Assembly: GCA_903995005.1 (NCBI GenBank)
Contig: CAJEZV010000003.1
Coordinates: 1-61,430, forward strand
Origin: an uncultured beta proteobacterium
Lineage (GTDB): Bacteria > Pseudomonadota > Gammaproteobacteria > Burkholderiales > Burkholderiaceae
Reading direction: 5' to 3'
DNA: 61,430 nt
Shown: positions 58,166-61,430 of the stretch, piece by piece
Layout of the letters: every line of letters begins with the position of its first letter
Numbering within the stretch: the stretch's first letter is position 1
Made by a program: the position numbers and the translations under genes
The notes under the pieces: generated by a model
The model's input: the letters and a program-made list of their open reading frames with translations, nothing else
Databases searched by the model: none
Told to the model about the DNA's origin: nothing

Positions 58166-58497
58166 TTGGCGGTAAGTAAGCGCACAACCGGTTAAATTGG
58201 AGATTAGACGGTTGGATAGTTTAAGAAGTCAGCAAAAACAGACTCAAATCCGAAAACCCTTGCTCAAGGGTGCCAGGGCTATTCTCTCTATTTTTTCCAG
58301 CACATTTAAGAAGCCGTTGTCCTTCGGGGCCACGGCTTTTTTTCCAGGATTCATTAGCGTGCAGCACCTAGCATCAAGCCGCGCGCCGATGAATGGCTCG
58401 CTCGTCAGCTCCAAAAGGTTGCAAAACCAGGTGGAATTAGATGGTCGGGTCTTCTTAATGTAGTTTGTACTAATCCTCACGTGAAGGAGTAACACAC
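58166..58497 (+). other. Spacer between nrdB and the H1-like gene
   Basis: This 332-bp gap holds no credible gene. It contains a small hairpin, ACCCTT-GCTC-AAGGGT (58256-58271), the nrdAB terminator listed separately, and about 150 bases of leader for the H1-like gene ending in a good ribosome binding site, GAAGGAG at 58483-58489. A 44-codon open stretch at 58358-58492 lacks a start codon and is treated as chance. Confidence 0.6.
58311..58343 (+). terminator. Intrinsic terminator of nrdAB
   Basis: AAGCCGTTGTCC pairs with GGGCCACGGCTT around a TTCG tetraloop, with one mismatch and one G-T pair, followed by a run of Ts to 58343. The stable tetraloop and long T-run make this a strong terminator. 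Confidence 0.88.
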
Positions 58498-58886
58498 ATG
58501 GCAACAAAGAAAAAACCTGCTGCAAAGAAACCAGCTGCTAAGAAAAAAGTAGCTGCTAAGAAACCAGCCGCTAAAAAAGTAGCTAAGAAGAAGCCAGCTG
58601 CTAAGAAGCGCCCAGCTGCTAAAAAAGCTGCTGCTAAAAAGCGTCCAGCTGCTAAGAAAAAAGCTGCCGCTAAGAAGCCTGCTGCTAAAAAAGCCGCTAA
58701 AAAGAAGCCAGCCGCTAAGAAGCGTCCAGCTGCTAAGAAGCGCGTAGTAAAAAAAAAGTAAGTAAGCCTGCTGCGAAGAAAGCGGGCTCTGCTGTAAAAA
58801 AGCCCGCGGCTAAGAAAGCTGCATCAGCGACTAGTGCGTTGAACCCTGCCGCTGCTTGGCCCTTCCCAACTGGCACACGTCCTTAA
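58498..58886 (+). CDS. Histone H1-like Lys/Ala/Pro-rich DNA-binding protein, with apparent -1 frameshift at 58752-58758
   Basis: The zero frame (58498-58761) codes 87 residues of PAAKK-type repeats and ends with TAA at 58759. The stop follows the slippery heptamer A AAA AAG (58752-58758) inside a run of nine As. The -1 frame runs on for 42 codons (VSKPAAKKAGSAVKKPAAKK...) to LNPAAAWPFPTGTRP and TAA 58884-58886, which I recognise as the usual C-terminus of Burkholderiales H1-like proteins; the joined product is 129 residues. An 8-bp stem starts 6 nt after the heptamer. The full extent is listed because the tail is clearly coding. It may be a programmed frameshift, or a mutation or sequencing error. 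The protein should compact or bind DNA. Confidence 0.8.
58752..58788 (+). promoter_or_regulatory. Candidate -1 frameshift signal in the H1-like gene
   Basis: Heptamer A AAA AAG (58752-58758) is followed by UAA, a 6-nt spacer and a stem of AGCCTGCT (58765-58772) with AGCGGGCT (58781-58788): eight pairs, one of them G-U, and an 8-nt loop. A competing stem, GCGGGCT (58782-58788) with AGCCCGC (58801-58807), is also perfect. No convincing internal Shine-Dalgarno is seen upstream. The layout resembles the dnaX signal. Confidence 0.6.
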
Positions 58887-58905
58887 TCAGACGGGTGTTA
58901 TTAGA

Positions 58906-58932
58906 AGGGGTCTCTAACGAGACCCCTTTTTT
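58906..58932. terminator. Strong terminator between the H1-like and PfkB genes
   Basis: AGGGGTCTC (58906-58914), loop TAAC and GAGACCCCT (58919-58927) form a perfect 9-bp stem with a T-run to 58932. It ends the H1-like transcript 20 nt after the -1 frame stop, supporting the view that the tail is part of the gene. It may also serve the convergent kinase gene. Confidence 0.9.
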
Positions 58933-58957
58933 ATTGCCTAGAATGTATAGACAACGC

Positions 58958-59917
58958 TCAGTAGTTAAAGCCGAATGCTGCATTAAATTGCTCAGCAATC
59001 TGAGCTTGGCTTAATTGGTGATTTTGTGGTCCCTGATGGGTAATTTTGATTGAGCCCATCAAACTTGCCAGGCGACCAGTAGTCTCCCAGTCCATACCAC
59101 TTTCTAGTCCAAAAAGTAATCCACCCCGGAATGCGTCCCCACATCCAGTTGGATCTATTACCTTTGCCGCAGGTACTGGCGGAATAGAAATACATTTACC
59201 TTCGGAGTAAATGTCCGCACCTTCAGCACCCTTGGTAACAATCAATGCTTTTACCCGTTCAGCCACTTTACCCAGACTCAGTCCGGTTCTTTGGGAAAGC
59301 ATTTCACCCTCATAGTCATTAACTGCGAGGTAGCTGGCAATTTCAACTAACTCAAGAAGTTCTGGGCCATTAAACATGGGTAAGCCTTGGCCTGGATCAA
59401 AAATAAAAGGGATATTGGCTTCTGATAGTTGATGGCAGTGTTCCCACATCCCTTGACGACCATCTGGAGCAACGATTCCAAATTTAGCTGCACCTTTAGT
59501 ATTTTTGCTGCGCTCAGCAATTACTGCAGACACTTGGTTTAGGTGGGATTCACCCATGGCGCCCGGATGAAAAGCAGTAATTTGATTATTGGCTTGATCG
59601 GTTGTGATCATCGCTTGGGCTGTGAAAGACTGGTCAATTTGACGAATGTGGCTAGCATCAATCTGCAGCTGCTCAAGACGCTTCATGTAGGGGGTAGCAT
59701 CGCCACCAACAGTTGCCATGATGATGGGGTCGCCACCTAAAAGCTTCAGGTTGTATGCAATATTTCCTGCGCAACCACCAAATTCTCGGCGCATCGTTGG
59801 GACTAAGAAGGCCACATTTAGGATATGAATCTGCTCAGGCAGGATTTGGTCGGCAAATTTGCCTTCAAAGTTCATGATGGTGTCGTAGGCAATAGAGCCA
59901 CAGATCAAGCTAGCCAT
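58958..59917 (-). CDS. PfkB family carbohydrate/adenosine kinase
   Basis: A 319-residue ribokinase-fold kinase. The N-terminus MASLICGSIAYDTIMNFEGKF and the substrate loop EFGGCAGNIAYNLKLLGGDP resemble bacterial adenosine-kinase-like proteins. The PfkB signature with the catalytic aspartate is DPTGCGDAFRGGLLFGLE near 265. The substrate is not certain: adenosine or another nucleoside is likelier than a sugar phosphate. It lies 65 nt downstream of the prmA fusion gene in the same direction and may be cotranscribed. Confidence 0.86.
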   Translation of the reverse strand: MASLICGSIAYDTIMNFEGKFADQILPEQIHILNVAFLVPTMRREFGGCAGNIAYNLKLLGGDPIIMATVGGDATPYMKRLEQLQIDASHIRQIDQSFTAQAMITTDQANNQITAFHPGAMGESHLNQVSAVIAERSKNTKGAAKFGIVAPDGRQGMWEHCHQLSEANIPFIFDPGQGLPMFNGPELLELVEIASYLAVNDYEGEMLSQRTGLSLGKVAERVKALIVTKGAEGADIYSEGKCISIPPVPAAKVIDPTGCGDAFRGGLLFGLESGMDWETTGRLASLMGSIKITHQGPQNHQLSQAQIAEQFNAAFGFNY

Positions 59918-59982
59918 AAGTTACTTTCTGTAAGGGGGTAAATATGAATCAGGGTCAAGAATAAAGAAAAATGAGAGAGGCA

Positions 59983-61430
59983 TTAGGGGTAAATAACCCT
60001 TACTCGATAGCCTGCAGCATTCTGCGGCAATTGAATTGCTAATGAAGTTTGTATTTGCTCCCCAGAGGCGACACCTGCCCGCAAAAAATCAGGATGAGAC
60101 TCTTGCCAAGCAGCGGGTAACCATTCTTTTGGTGAGAATTGGAGTGATTTGATCTCAGCCTCTTCTGCATCGGTGAGAGAAATTTCTAAATTTGGGGCTA
60201 AAACAGAGAGCGCAAGACGATTTTGTATTTCAACTTGCAGTATTGATTGATTTGCGCCGCTTTTAAGGCCCTCTCGTGCGTTTTCAGGTGATAAGGCGGC
60301 TGAAGTTATTTTCCACGCAGCAAAATCGCTTACAGGGCGGTTTACGCAGCCTAGCGCGCGACAAATTTTTTCATCAAAGTACTGCAAAACAGTAAATGAA
60401 TTTACTAAAAAAGCATTTGATGTGCCATCAACCCGAGGTGCTAATGCGGGAAGCAAAGAATTTCTCGAAAGATGCTCACCAAATACCAGCAGCAGAACAA
60501 AAAAGCAGCCTAGTAGAGCTAACTTAACTCTTTTTTTTTGCGCAGGCGTATCTAAAAGAGTGGTTTTGCTGACGTCCTTATCTTTTGATAGGGTTCCGTG
60601 CAAGCAAACCCATCCATCATTTTCTTTCCAGACAGAGAGTCTGAGCCATTGACTATAGGTGGCAATCACTTCCTCCGCTTGGCGTGCAAGTACTCCAGAC
60701 AGAACAATTTGTCCGCCTGGACGCATTTTGTTAACCAATGCTGGAGCCAATACTTGTAGCGGGTTAGCCAAGATATTGGCCATCACAATGTCGTATTTTG
60801 TTTCTGCGGCAAGTTCTGGCGCATCTTCATTAGGCAAAACAAACTGAATAACGGTGTTATTGATTTGTGCATTGCTGCGTGCTGCAACCATCGCCTGAGG
60901 GTCGATATCGGTTCCTACAACCGGATTGCAACCAAGTTTTGCAGCTGCAATGGCAAGAATGCCCGAGCCGCAACCGTAATCGAGCAAACTTTGCTTATTT
61001 AGATTGCCATATTCTTCGAGCCATAACAAACACAAATGGGTAGTGGGGTGGCTACCAGTACCAAAAGCTAAACCTGGATCAACAGCCAAGCAGATTGCAT
61101 TTGGATCGGTGGGAGCGTCATGCCAAGAGGGTACAACCCAAATTCGTTTACCAATTGGAATAGGGGCAAATTGGCTTTGGGTAAGTCTTACCCAATCCTG
61201 TTCTTCAACGATTTTTTCCTGGGGAGCTGATAACTTAAAGCCAGCCTCTTTTAGGGAGGCCAGTAATTCAGGAATAAAGTTTGCACTTGCTGAAGCATCA
61301 ATATCGGGATTAAAGAGGGCGGTTACAGAGGATCTATCCCAGGCCTGTACTTCAGGGGATAGCCCAGGCTCTCCGTAAAGTGGATTCTCATCGTACCCAC
61401 CGGCTGCATCATCTTCTACCGTGACAGATA
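59983..61430 (-). CDS. prmA: Ribosomal protein L11 methyltransferase fused to a DUF3426 membrane domain (5' end outside window)
   Basis: The frame is open to the window edge, so at least 481 residues are visible and the N-terminus is missing. PrmA parts are EDDAAGGYDENPLYGEPG, RIWVVPSWHD, DPGLAFGTGSHPTTHLCL, the SAM loop DYGCGSGILAIAAAKLG and the NPL motif NILANPLQVLAP, ending near GWVCLHGTL (about 60588). Without a stop it continues through a membrane helix (VKLALLGCFFVLLLVFG) to a DUF3426 region ending YRVRVIYP at 59986. Normally these are two genes, the second with an N-terminal zinc ribbon that is absent here. Confidence 0.88.
   Translation of the reverse strand, partial: SVTVEDDAAGGYDENPLYGEPGLSPEVQAWDRSSVTALFNPDIDASASANFIPELLASLKEAGFKLSAPQEKIVEEQDWVRLTQSQFAPIPIGKRIWVVPSWHDAPTDPNAICLAVDPGLAFGTGSHPTTHLCLLWLEEYGNLNKQSLLDYGCGSGILAIAAAKLGCNPVVGTDIDPQAMVAARSNAQINNTVIQFVLPNEDAPELAAETKYDIVMANILANPLQVLAPALVNKMRPGGQIVLSGVLARQAEEVIATYSQWLRLSVWKENDGWVCLHGTLSKDKDVSKTTLLDTPAQKKRVKLALLGCFFVLLLVFGEHLSRNSLLPALAPRVDGTSNAFLVNSFTVLQYFDEKICRALGCVNRPVSDFAAWKITSAALSPENAREGLKSGANQSILQVEIQNRLALSVLAPNLEISLTDAEEAEIKSLQFSPKEWLPAAWQESHPDFLRAGVASGEQIQTSLAIQLPQNAAGYRVRVIYP

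Noticed and set aside
58197-58463. 88-codon plus-strand frame after nrdB
   Set aside because: It runs through the nrdAB terminator, has no ribosome binding site and no recognisable protein features.
58358-58492. 44-codon open stretch just before the H1-like gene, possible gene remnant
   Set aside because: It has no start codon, a stop just upstream and overlaps the leader and ribosome binding site; an open stretch of this length is expected by chance.
58498-58761. Short near-identical repeats resembling a repeat array or CRISPR
   Set aside because: They are codon-level repeats of Lys/Ala/Pro triplets in an H1-like gene, with no spacers and irregular unit length.
1-61430. Looked for insertion sequences, integrases, phage, toxin-antitoxin, restriction or CRISPR-Cas genes
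   Set aside because: None recognised; all sizeable frames are accounted for by housekeeping or metabolic families.

Overview
The window is a chromosomal segment of a betaproteobacterium of the Burkholderiales. The best guess is a freshwater Polynucleobacter-like organism. This rests on the complete mra/dcw order, the lpxC / DUF721 / secA order, the pilBCD-coaE-zapD order, the Lys/Ala-rich H1-like protein ending in LNPAAAWPFPTGTRP, very short intergenic distances and a base composition well below that of large-genome Burkholderia or Ralstonia. Species assignment is inference. There are no mobile elements, tRNA or rRNA genes, CRISPR arrays or phage genes.

Layout. (1) 1-7.3 kb: the 3' end of mltA, an enoyl-CoA hydratase, an M20 amidohydrolase, the biotin genes (bioA-bioF-bioD on the minus strand, bioB divergent) and the ubiquinone hydroxylase coq7. 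(2) 7.5-26.6 kb: an intact division and cell-wall cluster, mraZ-rsmH-ftsL-ftsI-murE-murF-mraY-murD-ftsW-murG-murC-ddl-ftsQ-ftsA-ftsZ, then a peroxiredoxin and lpxC. Most neighbours overlap by 1-10 nt, so they are probably translationally coupled. The cluster starts at a recognisable promoter with three GTGGG-type MraZ boxes at 10-bp spacing. (3) 26.6-38.5 kb: DUF721 (minus), secA, argJ, a DUF815 ATPase and a MutT-type Nudix gene, then a minus-strand operon of a CNNM/CorC protein, shortened pilB, pilC and pilD, coaE and zapD. (4) 38.5-44 kb: an accessory-looking metabolic stretch with ogt, an orphan squalene/phytoene synthase, a Na+/solute symporter, a ketopantoate-reductase-like enzyme, an FAH-family protein and a Cys form of the glycine/betaine-reductase selenoprotein B family. 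(5) 44-53.7 kb: ispB, rplU-rpmA-obgE behind a perfect consensus promoter, a short proB, a CNP1-like lipoprotein, rppH, proS, ffh, a CcsA-like protein and an AmpD-type amidase fused to a small membrane/zinc module. (6) 53.7-61.4 kb: nrdA-nrdB behind paired NrdR boxes, an H1-like histone gene, a PfkB-family kinase and a prmA gene fused in frame to a DUF3426 membrane domain, running off the window end.

The most interesting signal is in the H1-like gene at 58.5-58.9 kb. The zero frame stops directly after a perfect A AAA AAG slippery heptamer. A stem-loop begins 6 nt further on, and the -1 frame continues for 42 codons into what looks like the normal C-terminus of this family. This is either a programmed -1 frameshift giving two histone forms, or a one-base indel or sequencing error in an A9 run. 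Other points worth checking are the prmA-DUF3426 and PP0621-AmpD-type fusions, the reduced pilus assembly genes, a terminator-like hairpin that also holds the obgE ribosome binding site, a perfect hairpin over the nrdA stop codon, and a GC-rich structured spacer between ftsZ and the peroxiredoxin gene.
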